Shown in pieces: positions 51,201 through 61,668 of a stretch of DNA of 64,000 bases. Position 1 is the stretch's first letter. The number at the start of each line of letters is the position of its first letter. The position numbers and the translations under genes were made by a program. The DNA comes from Acanthosepion esculentum (Eukaryota > Mollusca > Cephalopoda > Sepiida > Sepiidae), in NCBI GenBank assembly GCA_964036315.1, contig OZ038509.1, forward strand, positions 28,722,968-28,786,967. The letters run 5' to 3'. The notes beneath the pieces were generated by a model. The model had not been told where the DNA came from, did no database searches, and saw nothing but the letters and a program-made list of their open reading frames with translations.

Positions 51201-52208
51201 ATTTGATTTTAAAATTTGAAATTGATAAATAACAAAATCTGCGATAATGCCATTTGATTTTAACATTTTCAATAGAAAAAAAAAGAAAACTTCTATAATT
51301 CCAATTGATTTTAACATTTTCAATTGAGAAATAACAAAATCTGCCATAATACTATTTGATTTTAATATTTTCAATTGAGAAATAATAAAATCTGCTGTAA
51401 TTCCATTTGATTTTAACATTTTCAAGGAAACAATAACAAAATCTGCTATAATTCCATTTGATTTTAACATTTTTAATTTAAAAGTAACAAAATCTACAAT
51501 AATTCCATTTGATTTTAATATTTTCAATTGAAAATTAACAAAATCTGCTATAATTCCATTTGATTTTAACATTTTCAATTGAAAAATCTTAAAATCTGCT
51601 ATAATTCCATTTTACTTTAATATTTTCCATTGTAAATTAAGAAAATATGCTATAATTCAATTTGATTTTATCATTTACAAATGAAAAATATCAAAATCTG
51701 TATAATTCCATTTCATTTTAACATTATCAAGTTGAAAATAACAACTGCTATGATTCCATTTGATTTTAACATTTTCAATTGAAAAATAACAAAAGTTGCT
51801 ATAATTATATTTGATTTTAACATTTTAAATTGAAGATTAACAAAATCTGCTATAATTCCATTTGATTTTAATATTTTCAATTGAAAAATAACAAAATCTG
51901 CTATAATTCCATTTGATTTTAATATTTTCTATAGAAAAATAAGAAAATCTGCAATAATTCCATTTAAGTTAATATTTTCAATTGAAAAATATAAAATATG
52001 CAACAATTCCATTTGATTTTAACATTTTCAAGGAAACAATAACAAAATCTGCTATAATTCCATTTGATTTTAACATTTTTAATTTAAAAGTAACAAAATC
52101 TACAATAATTCCATTTGATTTTAATATTTTCAATTGAAAATTAACAAAATCTGCTATAATTCCTTTTGATTTTAACATTTTCAAGATGAACAAAATCTGC
52201 TATAATTC

Positions 52209-55200
52209 TATTTGATTTTAGCATTTTCAATTGAGATTAACAAAATCTTCTATAATTCTATTTGATTTTAACATTTTCAATTGAAGATTAACAAAATCTC
52301 CTATAATTCTATTTGACGTTAATATTTTCAATTGAAAAATTTTCCAAAATCTGCTATAATTCCTTTTGATTTTAACATTTTCAATTGAAAAGTAACAAAA
52401 TCTGCTATAATTCCATTTGATTTTAATATTTTCAATTGAAAATTAACAAAATCTGCTATAATTCCATTTGATTTTAACATTTTCAATTGAAAAATCTTAA
52501 AATCTGCTATAATTCCATTTTACTTTAATATTTTCCATTGTAAATTAACAAAATCTGGTATAATTCCATTTGATTTTAACATTTTCAATTGAAGATTAAC
52601 AAAATCTGCTATAATTATCTGCTATAATTCCATTTGACTTTAATATTTTCAATTGAAGAATAACAAATCTGATATAATACCATTTGATTTTAACATTTTC
52701 AATTTAAACGAAATCTGCTATAATTCCATTTGAAAAATAACAAAATAGGCCATAATTTTATTTGATTTTAACATTTTCAATTGAAAAATAACAAGATCTT
52801 CTATAAAACCAATTGATTTTAACATTTTCAATTCAAAAATAATCAAAATCTGCTATAACTCCATTTGATTTTAACATTTGAATAGAAAAATAACAAATTC
52901 TGCTATAATTCCATTTGATTTGAATATTTGCAATAGAAAATAACAAATTCTGCTATAATTCCATTTGATTTTCTCATATTCAATTGAAAAATCTTAAAAT
53001 CTGCTATAATTCCTTTTGACTTTAATATTTTCCATTGAAAATAAACAAAATCTGTATAATTCCATTTTATTTTAACATTATCAAGTTGAAAAAAAAAACA
53101 TCTGCTATAATTCTATTTGATTTTAACATTTTCAATTGAAAAATAAAACGATATGCAACAATTCCATTTGATTTTAAACTTTTCAATTGAAAAATTACAA
53201 AATCTGCTATAATACCATTTATTTGAACATTTTCAATGGAAAATTATAAAATTTGCTATAATTATATTTGATTTTAACATTTTCAAATGAAGATTAACAA
53301 AATCTGCTATAATTCCATTTGACTTTAACATTTTCAATTGAAAAATAAAAAATCTTCTATAATTCTGTTTGATTTTAACTTTTTCAGTTGAAAAATAACA
53401 AAATCTGCTATAATTCCATTTGATTTTAGCATTTTCAATTGAAAAATAACAATACCTGCTATAATTCCGTTTGATTTTAACATTTTCAATTGAAAAATAA
53501 CAAAATATGCAAGAATTCCATTTGGATTTTAACATTTTCAATTGAAAAATAATAAACTCTGCTATAACTCCATTTGATTTTAACATTTTCAATTGAGGAT
53601 TAACAAAATCGGCTATAATTCCATTTGAATTTCACATATTCAATTGAAAAATAAGGAAATCTGCTATAATTCCATTTGACTTTAATATTTGCAATTGAAA
53701 AATAACAAAATCTGCTATAATTCCATTTGATTTTAATATTTTCAAGTGAAGGTTAACAAAATCTGCTATAATTCCATTTGATTTTAACATTTTCAATTGA
53801 AAAATAACAAAATCTGCTATAATTCCATTTGGTTTGAACATTTTCAATTGAAAAATAACAAAATCTGCTATAATTCTATTTGATTTTAACATTTTCAATT
53901 GAAGATTAATAAAATCTGCTATAATTCCATTTGACTTTAATATTTTCAATTGAAAAATAACAAAATCTGCTATAATTCCATTTGATTTTAATATTTTCAA
54001 TTGAAAAATAACAAAATCTGCTATAATCCCAATTGGTTTTTAAAATTTGCAATTGAAAAATATCAAAATATGCAATAATTCCATTTGATTTTAATATTTT
54101 CAATTGAAAAATAACAAAATCTGCTATAATTCCATTTGATTTTAAAATTTTCAATAGAAAAATAACAAATTCTGCTATAATTCCTTTTGATTTTAACATT
54201 TTCAAGATGAACAAAATCTGCTATAATTCTATTTGATTTTAGCATTTTCAATTGAAGATTAACAAAATCTTCTATAATTCTATTTGACTTTAACATTTTC
54301 AATTGAAGATTAACAAAATCTCCTATAATTCTATTTGACTTTAATATTTTCAATTGAAAAATTTTCCAAAATCTGCTTTAATTCCTTTTGATTTTAACAT
54401 TTTCAATTGAAAAGTAACAAAATCTGCTATAATTCCATTTGATTTTAACATTTGCAATTGAAGATTATCAGAATCTGCTATAATACCATTTGATTTTAAC
54501 ATTTTCATCGAAAAATAACAAAATCTGCCTTAATTCCATTTGATTTTAACATTTTCATTTGAAAAATAACAAGATATGCAATAATTCCATTTGATTTTAT
54601 CATTTTCAATTGAAAAATAACAAAATCTGCTATAAGACCTTTTGATTTTAACATTTTCAATAGAAAAATAACAAATCCTGTTATAATTACATTTGATTTT
54701 AACATTTTCATTTGGAGATGAACAAAATCTGCTATAATTCTATTTGATTTTAGCATTTTCAATTGAAGATTAACAAAATCTGCTATAATTCCATTTGATT
54801 TTAACATTTTCAATTGATAAATAACAAAATTTGCTATAATTCCATTTGATTTTAAAATGGTCGTTTGAAGATTAAGAAAATCAGCTATAATTCCATTTGA
54901 TTTTAACATTATTCAATGGAAAAATAACAAATTCTGCTATAATTTTATTTGATTTTATCATTTTCAATTCACGATGAACAAAATCTGCTATACTTCCATT
55001 TGACTGTAATATTTTCAATTAAAAAAAAAATCTGCTAATAATTCCATTTGATTTTAACATTTTCCATTGAAAAATAATAAAATCTGCTATAATTCCAATT
55101 GATTTTAATATTTTCATTTGAAAAATAATACAATCTGCTATAATTCCATTTGATTTTAACATTTTCAATTGAAAAATATAAAATATGCAACAATTCCATT

Positions 55201-55270
55201 TGATTTTAACATTTTCAATTGAAATATAAGAAAACCTGCTATAATTCCATTTTATCCATTTTTTCCATTT
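52209..55270. repeat. 51-bp satellite, continuation beyond the duplicated domain
   Basis: The sequence no longer follows copy A. It reuses blocks from within the second domain: 52209 onward resembles 50472 onward, and about 53515-54690 resembles 49721-50950 with two monomers gained or lost. Several monomers have odd lengths, including a partly duplicated one near 52605-52625. I see no gene. Confidence 0.9.
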
Positions 55271-58200
55271 TTCTATAGAAGAATAGTAGATTTCAAGATT
55301 TTTATTGAAAAATAAAATCTCCTTTAATTACTATTGGTCTCAACATTTTTAATTGAAAAATCATAAAATCTGCTATAATTCTAATTGATTTCCACATTTT
55401 CAATTGAAAAATAACAAAATCTGCTATAAACTTAATAGATTTCAAAATCTTTAACATTTTCAATTGAAAAAGGGACAAAATCTACTATAATTGTATTTGA
55501 TTTCAACATTTACAAGTAAAAAATAATAAAATCTCCTTTAAATTTATGAAAATAACAAAATCTGCTATAATTCTAATAGATTTCAAAATTTTCAATTGCA
55601 TAATGACAAAATCTGCTATAATTCACTTTGATTTCAAAGTTTTCAATTGAAAAAAACAAAATCTCTTTTAATTCTATTTGAATTCACAATTCAAAATTTT
55701 CAATTGAATAATGAGAATATCTGCTATAATTCTAACGAGTTCAACATTTTCAATTGAATATGATGCTATAATTCTAATTGATTTCAACATTTTCAATTGA
55801 AAAATGAGAAAATCTGCTATAATTTTATTCATTTCAACATTTTCAATAGAAAATTAACAAAATCTGCTATAATTGTATTTGTATTCACATTTCAAGTAAA
55901 AAATAAATTTACTAGATTTCTGAATTTGTAATTAAAAAATAATAAAATTTCCTTTAATTCCAATTGATTTCAAAATTTTAAATTGAAAAGTAATAAAATC
56001 TTCCATAATTCTAATGGATTTTAACATTTTTAATTGAAAAATAGCAAAATCTGCTATAATTCTATTTATTTCAACATTTTCAATTGAAACATGATAAAAT
56101 CTGCTATAATTGTATTTTATTTCGTCATTTCCAAGTAAAAAATAACAAAATCTCCTATAAATTTACTATATTTCAAAATTGTTAATTGAAAAATAACAAA
56201 ATCTCCTTTAATTGCATTGATTTCTAAATTTTCAATGGAAAAATAACAAAATCTGCTATGATTGCATTTGATTTCAACATTTCTAAGTAAAAAATAACAA
56301 AATCTCCCATGAATTGACTAGATTTCAAAATCTTCTTTAATTCCAATTGATTTCAAAATTTTCCATTGAAAAATAAGAAAATCGTCTATAATTCTACTTG
56401 ATTTCAACATTTTCAATTGAAAAATGACAAAATCTGCTATAATTCTAATTGATTTCAATCTTTTCAATTGAAACATTACAAAATCTGCTATAAGTGTATT
56501 TGATTTCAACATTTGCAAATAAAAAATAACAAAATCTATAAATGTACAAGATTTCAAAATTGTTATTTGAAAAATAATAAAAACTCTTTTAATTCCATTG
56601 ATTTCAAAATTTTCAATTGAAAAATAACAAAATCTTCCATAATTCTATTTATTTCAACATTTTCAATAGGAAAAACAAATGCTATAATTCGAATTGATTT
56701 CAACATTTTCAATTGAAAAATAACAAAATCTGCTATAATTCTAATTCATTTGAACATTTTCAATTAAATAATAAAATCTGCTATATTTCTACTTCTTTAC
56801 AACAGTTTCAATTTCAAAATAAAACAATCTCCGATAATTTCATTTGATTTCATCATTTTAATCTGAAAAGTAATAAAATCTGCTATAATTTTGCTTCATT
56901 TGATCATTTTCAATTGAAAAATATAAAATCTGCTGTAAGTCCATTTAATTTTAATATTTTCCTTTGAGAAATAACAAAATCTGCCATAATTCTAATTCAT
57001 TTCAACATTTTCAAATGAAAAATAACAAAATCTGCTATAATTACATGTGATTGCTACATTTTCAATTGAAAAATAACAAAATCAGGTATAATTCTACTTG
57101 ATTACTAAATTCTCATTTGAAAAATAACAAAATCTCCTTTAATTCAAATTGATTTCAAGATTTTCAATTGAAAAATAACAAAATCTGCTAGAATTGTACT
57201 TGATTTCAACATTTTAAACTAAAAATTGAGAAAATCTGATATAATTCCATTTGATTTCAACATTTTAAATTGAAAAATAAGAAATCTGCAATGATTCCAT
57301 TTTATTTCAAAATTTTTCATTGAAATATCACAAAATCTGCTAATAGTCCATTTTATTTCAAGATGTTCTATTGAAAAATAACAAAATCTCTTACAATTCT
57401 ACTCGATTTCCATAATTTCAATTGAAAAATAATAAAATCTGCTCTAATTGTACATTTGTACATTTTTGATTGAAACATAAGAAAATCTTCAATAATTCAA
57501 CTTGATTTCAAGATTTACAATTGAAAATTAACAAAATCGGCCATACCTCCATTTATTTCAACATTTTGAATTGGAAAATTAGAAAATCTGCTATAATTTC
57601 TTTTGAGTTCATCAACTTTAATTGAAAAATACCAAAATATGTTATAATTCTACTTGCTTTCAACTTTTTCCATTGAAAAACAACAGAATATTCTGTAATA
57701 CCATTTGTTTTCAAGATTTTGAATTGAGAAATATCAAAATCTGCTATAATTCTACTTGCTTTCCACATTTTCAATTGAAAATATAAAATCTGCTATAATT
57801 CTATTTGTTTTCAACATTTTCTATTGAAAAATAAAATCTACTATAATTCTTCTTTATTTCAACAATTTCATCTGAAAATACCGAAATCTTGTATAATTCC
57901 ACTTGATTTCAACATTTTCAATAAATAAAAAAATAAAAAAATCTGCTATAATTCCATTTAATTTTAACATTTTTGAAAAGGAAGAAAACCTGCTATAATT
58001 CTTCTAGATATATACATTTTTATTGAAAAATATGAAAATAGGATTTAATTCCATTTGATTTCAATATTTTTAGTTTCAGCAATAATCCCATTTGAGTCAA
58101 TATTTTCTATTGAAAAATACCAAATAATATATAATTGCTTTTGATTTTAACATTTTCAAGTGAAGAATACCCAAATCATCTATAATTCAACTTAATTTCA

Positions 58201-59677
58201 ATATTTTTTATTGACAATTATATAAAATGAGATATATTTCAATTTGATTTGAACATGTTAAATTAAAAAATAACAAAAATTGCTATAATTCTATATAATT
58301 TCATAATTTTGAATTGGAAAATAAGAAAACTGGCCATAATTCCTTTTATTTCAGTATATTTGAATGAAAAGTTACAAAATCCTCTATAATTCTGTCTGAT
58401 TTCAATATTTTCAATTGATAAATACTGAATTAATCTATAATTCCAGTTAACTTAATAATGGAATGAGCTATAATTCCATTTGATTTAAATATGTTGAAGT
58501 GAAAAATAATAAAATCAAATATAATTGTATTTGATTCCAACATTTTCAATTGAGAAATGATAAAACCAGCTATAATTCTATTTGATTTCACATCTTTCTC
58601 TCAAAAAATACCAAAATATGCTATAATTCCACTTAATTTCAAAATTTTAAATTGATAAACACAAAATTAACTATATTGTGCTTGATTTCAGCATTTTCAA
58701 TTGAAAAAGGACAAAATCAGCTATAATTACATTTGATTCCAAAATGTTAAATTGAAAAATAACAAAATCAGCTATATTTCTACTTAATTTCCACATGTTC
58801 AATAGATAAATAAGAAAATCTTCTATAATTCCATTTGATTTGGACATTTGCAAATGAAAAACAACAAAATCAGCTGAAATCCCATTTGATTTAAACATTT
58901 GCAATTGAAAAATAACCAAATCAGCTGTAATTCTCTTGGATTTGAACATTTTTAATTGAAAAATAACAAAATAGTAATAATTCCATTTGATTTTGTAATT
59001 TTCATTTGACAAAGAAACAAAATCAGCTATAATTCCATTTGATTTAAATATTTTGAAATGAAAAATAACAAAAATAACTTAATTTCAAAAATTTTCAATT
59101 GGAAAAATTTAAGAAAAACAGCTATAATTCCATTTGGTTTCAATGTCTTCAATAGAAAAACAACAAAATCATCTATAATTCTATTTGATTTTAACATTTT
59201 CATTTGAGAATACCAAAATCAGATATAATTCCACATAATTTCAAAGTGATCAATTGAAAAATAACAAAATCATCTATAATTCCAATTGATTTCAACATTT
59301 TCATTTGGAAAATAACAAAATCAGTTATAATTTCATTTGTTTTCAATGTCTTCAATAGAAAAATACCATAATCATCTGTAATTCTATTTTATTTCAACAT
59401 TTTCAATAGAAAAATAACAAAATCTTCTGTAATTCCACTTATTTTCAAAATTTTCTATTTACAAATAACAAAATTTGGTATAGTTCCATTTGATTTCTTT
59501 ATCTTCAATCGAAATATATTAAAATTAGCTACAATTCCTTTTGATTTCAACATTTTCTATTGAAAAATACAAAAATCAGCTATAATTCCACCTAATTTCA
59601 AAACTTGCGAATTGATACATACAAAATGATCTATACTTCAATCTGATTTCAATATTTTCAATTGAAATATACAATAT
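55271..59677. repeat. Decaying edge of the 51-bp satellite array
   Basis: The monomer is still recognisable through CAATTGAAAAATAACAAAAT and CTATAATTC, but units vary in length, TTTGATTTTAAC is often replaced by TTGATTTCAAC, and neighbours share few variants. Decay increases to the right. Such loss of homogeneity is what is expected at an array margin that is no longer corrected by unequal exchange. I see no gene. Confidence 0.85.
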
Positions 59678-60519
59678 CGATTTTCAATAATTTTGTTGGT
59701 TTTCTAACGTTTTCAAATAGCAAATTATATTTTCAAACAACCATTGAAAAATAATCGAAATTGTCCAGATCAACTAGATTTTCAACGTAATTTTCAATAT
59801 TTGTCAAACTTAGAATCCAAAATTTTTAACATAACTTTGTGTAAATTATGGAAACTTGATAAAATCGATATTTTTCAACAGATAACTAATCGATTTTCAA
59901 CAATTTTATTGGTTTTCTAAAATTTTCAAATACCAAATTATGTTTTGAAATAAACATTGAAAAAGTAATCGAAATTCGCAAAACAACTAGTTTTCCAACG
60001 TAATTTTCAATGTTTTTCAAAACATTGTAAAATCCAAAATATTTAATATAACTTTGTGTAAACTATGGAAACTTGTTAAAATCAATATTTTTTGATCAAT
60101 ACCTAATCGATTTTCAATAATTTTATTGGTTATCTAATGTTTTCAAATGCCAAATTATATTTTCAAACAAACGTGATTAACGTTGTAAAAGTAATCGAAA
60201 TTAATTGTCCAAACAATGTAATTTTCAATGTTTTTCAAAACATTTTAAAATCTAAAATTTTCAAAATAACGTTGTGTAAACAATTGAAACTTGGTAAAAT
60301 CAATCCATTTCTAACGATACCGAACAATTTTAAAGAATTTTATTGAATTTCTAATGTTTTCAAATACCAAACTATATTATATTTTCAAACAACGGTTGAA
60401 AAAGTAATCAAAGGTGGACAAAAAAACTATTTATTCAACATAATTTTCAATGTTCTTCAAAAGTTTGTAAAATTAACAAATTTCTTTTTTATATATATCC
60501 TCGTGTAAACTATTGAAAC
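59678..60519. repeat. ~215-bp AT-rich tandem repeat, four copies
   Basis: Units start near 59678 (CGATTTTCAATAATTTT), 59891, 60108 and about 60321, with periods of 213, 217 and 213 bp. Each holds a TTGGTTTTCTAA segment, a CCAAATTATATTTTCAAA segment and an ACTTTGTGTAAA segment. The last copy is the most diverged. The words TTTTCAA and TTGAAAAA recall the 51-bp satellite, so a common origin is possible. Confidence 0.8.
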
Positions 60520-60566
60520 TGTTGGGATTGCTATGAAATCAGAAGGTTTTTTGTTTGAGATGTGTA
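60520..60566 (-). mobile_element. LTR 3'-end fragment, pol-side copy
   Basis: The plus strand reads TGTTGGGATTGCTATGAAAT then CAGAAGG and a T-run, matching 61609-61668 without an 11-bp insert. Its left edge at 60520 is also the right edge of the 215-bp repeats, so it marks the end of the insertion. Confidence 0.65.
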
Positions 60567-61131
60567 GACGACGGGGTGACACGTGGACTGGGGGTCCAGT
60601 TGTCTTAATTGAGTGTGTAGTGTTGTGCTTTATGGGTTCTGTACAAGTGAACGGTGATAAAAGAGATTTGTACTGCTTAAGCAAATCTTCGCAACCATTT
60701 GCACTAGGTATCAGAGCAGTCAGTCCAACCGTGGAAAGCTTGGATAAAAATCCGCGTCGTCGCATATCCGTGCGCGTATTGGTAAGTGTTCAAGATGACA
60801 GTTCGACGGACAAGTTGAAGTGTGCGAAGAAATCCGCTCCTAAAATCGGTTTCTCTACATCGGCTATAGTGAAGGTCCATGTATATTCTCTCCGTAGGCC
60901 GATGCTTAGAGACATAACACGCTCGCCATACGTGTTGATGGATGTGCCGTTTGCGGCCTGTAGCTTGAGTTGTGCTTGTCTAGGCATTATTGACGACTTG
61001 TTACAATAACTCAGCGGTATAACGCTGATTTGAGCGCCAGTGTAAGCTAGGAATTTTAATTTGCTGTTGTTGTTGAAAACGTAGAATAGGCGATTTCCGT
61101 TATCTGCCCTATCATCACACGCCTTTAATGG
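60567..61131 (-). pseudogene. CsRn1-like protease and start of reverse-transcriptase linker, inactive
   Basis: The minus-strand frame gives a retropepsin of Gypsy type: RLFYVF, then LAYTGAQISVIPL where the family has DTGA, then LQAANGTSINTYG and ADVEKPILGADFF. The catalytic Asp is replaced by Tyr (codon at 61044-61042), so the enzyme would be dead. One in-frame TGA (60792-60790) interrupts the frame after the protease. Beyond it the frame resumes with SPFTCTEP and KTTGPPVHVSPRRL, the linker that normally precedes the reverse transcriptase, and then breaks off into LTR sequence. It lies in a different frame from the gag fragment, which indicates a frameshift near 61130. Confidence 0.8.
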
Positions 61132-61457
61132 CTTCCAGGTTCGGCGTTTCCCGCGTTTTTATACGCACATGGTGGCTGATACTTTCTTGCGCGGGCGCGA
61201 AACACTTCATGATACCAGCAATAGATTCTTTGGCGGTGACGAGTATGTCTAGACGTTGATCGTCGCCTACCAGGATTGTGTCTATTAGCTGAAGTATCGC
61301 GACACCGTCCAGGAATGCTTTGAATTCTGTCGAGGCGTAAAGACAGTTTCTTTAGTTCGGCAGTCAAAAAATGGAGTTGCTGGTTAACATCCGGAGTCGG
61401 GTCATCTGATATCACGACAGAGGACATTTGGTGAGTTGGTCGTGTAGGATCTGCCAT
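61125..61457 (-). pseudogene. CsRn1-like gag remnant
   Basis: A 110-residue minus-strand frame starting at an ATG 133 bp after the putative primer-binding site. The N-terminus (about residues 1-45) runs into a short helical segment, TAELKKLSLRL, and an Arg/Ser-rich basic stretch; then comes CWYHEVFRARARKYQPPC near the end. In related gag proteins this is a CHCC-type zinc finger, CWYH then KCxPPC. Here the third ligand, Cys, is Tyr. The ~200-residue capsid domain expected between N-terminus and finger is absent. The frame ends at TAA just before the protease, which is in another frame. Confidence 0.7.
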
Positions 61458-61589
61458 GTCGACTGAGGTTTTTTTCTTCTTGGGAATAATGTGGTTATCA
61501 ATTATGTTGTAGCCTTATTTAAAAGTCGAAGATACCAATTTTGTAGGTGAAGATACGAATGTCGGCGGTGATCAATATTGCTGTTCAAA

Positions 61590-61604
61590 CGTTGGGGGTT
61601 ACCA
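61590..61604 (-). promoter_or_regulatory. Putative primer-binding site (tRNA-Trp-like)
   Basis: On the minus strand TGGTAACCCCCAACG begins 4 bases after the LTR end CCCAACA. It resembles the TGGTGACCCCGACG site (tRNA-Trp) used by CsRn1-like elements, with three differences. Its position between LTR end and gag start supports the element's orientation. Confidence 0.6.
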
Positions 61605-61668
61605 ATTTTGTTGGGATTGCTATGAAATGAGTGTGGAATCAGAAGGTTTTTTGTTTGAGATATGTGTG

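Larger units (their letters stand above)
40588..52208. repeat. 51-bp satellite array with higher-order structure (duplicated domain, copy B)
   Basis: Near-identical to 4044-17194 in the order of variant monomers, with a handful of substitutions seen by eye (for example C for T at 41857 relative to 5313). It has two units of higher-order block A (40734-42369 and 43619-45254) where copy A has three. It has two extra monomers near 46318-46420 and three near 50600-50755. The latter carry a GAAAAATTTTCCAAAATC variant that copy A lacks but that recurs further right at about 52338 and 54359. I see no gene here. Confidence 0.95.
60520..61668 (-). mobile_element. Remnant of a second Gypsy element (CsRn1-like), minus strand
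   Basis: In minus-strand order: the end of a 5' LTR (61668 to 61609, ending CAATCCCAACA), a primer-binding-site-like sequence (61604-61590), a short gag frame, a protease in a shifted frame, the linker before reverse transcriptase, and then a direct switch to a second LTR-end fragment (60566-60520). The two LTR ends share about 45 bp; the 60520 copy lacks about 11 bp. The capsid part of gag, and nearly all of reverse transcriptase, RNase H and integrase, are deleted. The gag CWYH-type finger and the protease/linker wording are those of the CsRn1-like lineage as I know it. The outer edge of the 5' LTR is not determined. Confidence 0.75.

Noticed and set aside
4342..55270. Dozens of 60-230-codon open frames, nearly all on the minus strand, as a repeat-protein gene family
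   Set aside because: They are satellite sequence with a 51-bp period read in two overlapping frames. Frames shift and stop wherever a monomer has an indel, and there is no conserved start, splice or promoter context.
4044..59677. TATAAT in nearly every monomer as bacterial -10 promoters
   Set aside because: This is part of the satellite consensus in eukaryotic DNA. There is no -35 partner and no gene.
60137..60346. 69-codon plus-strand frame
   Set aside because: Lies in the 215-bp tandem repeat and is not conserved between its units.
60533..61009. 158-codon plus-strand frame
   Set aside because: Antisense shadow of the protease and linker, whose family motifs are clear on the minus strand.
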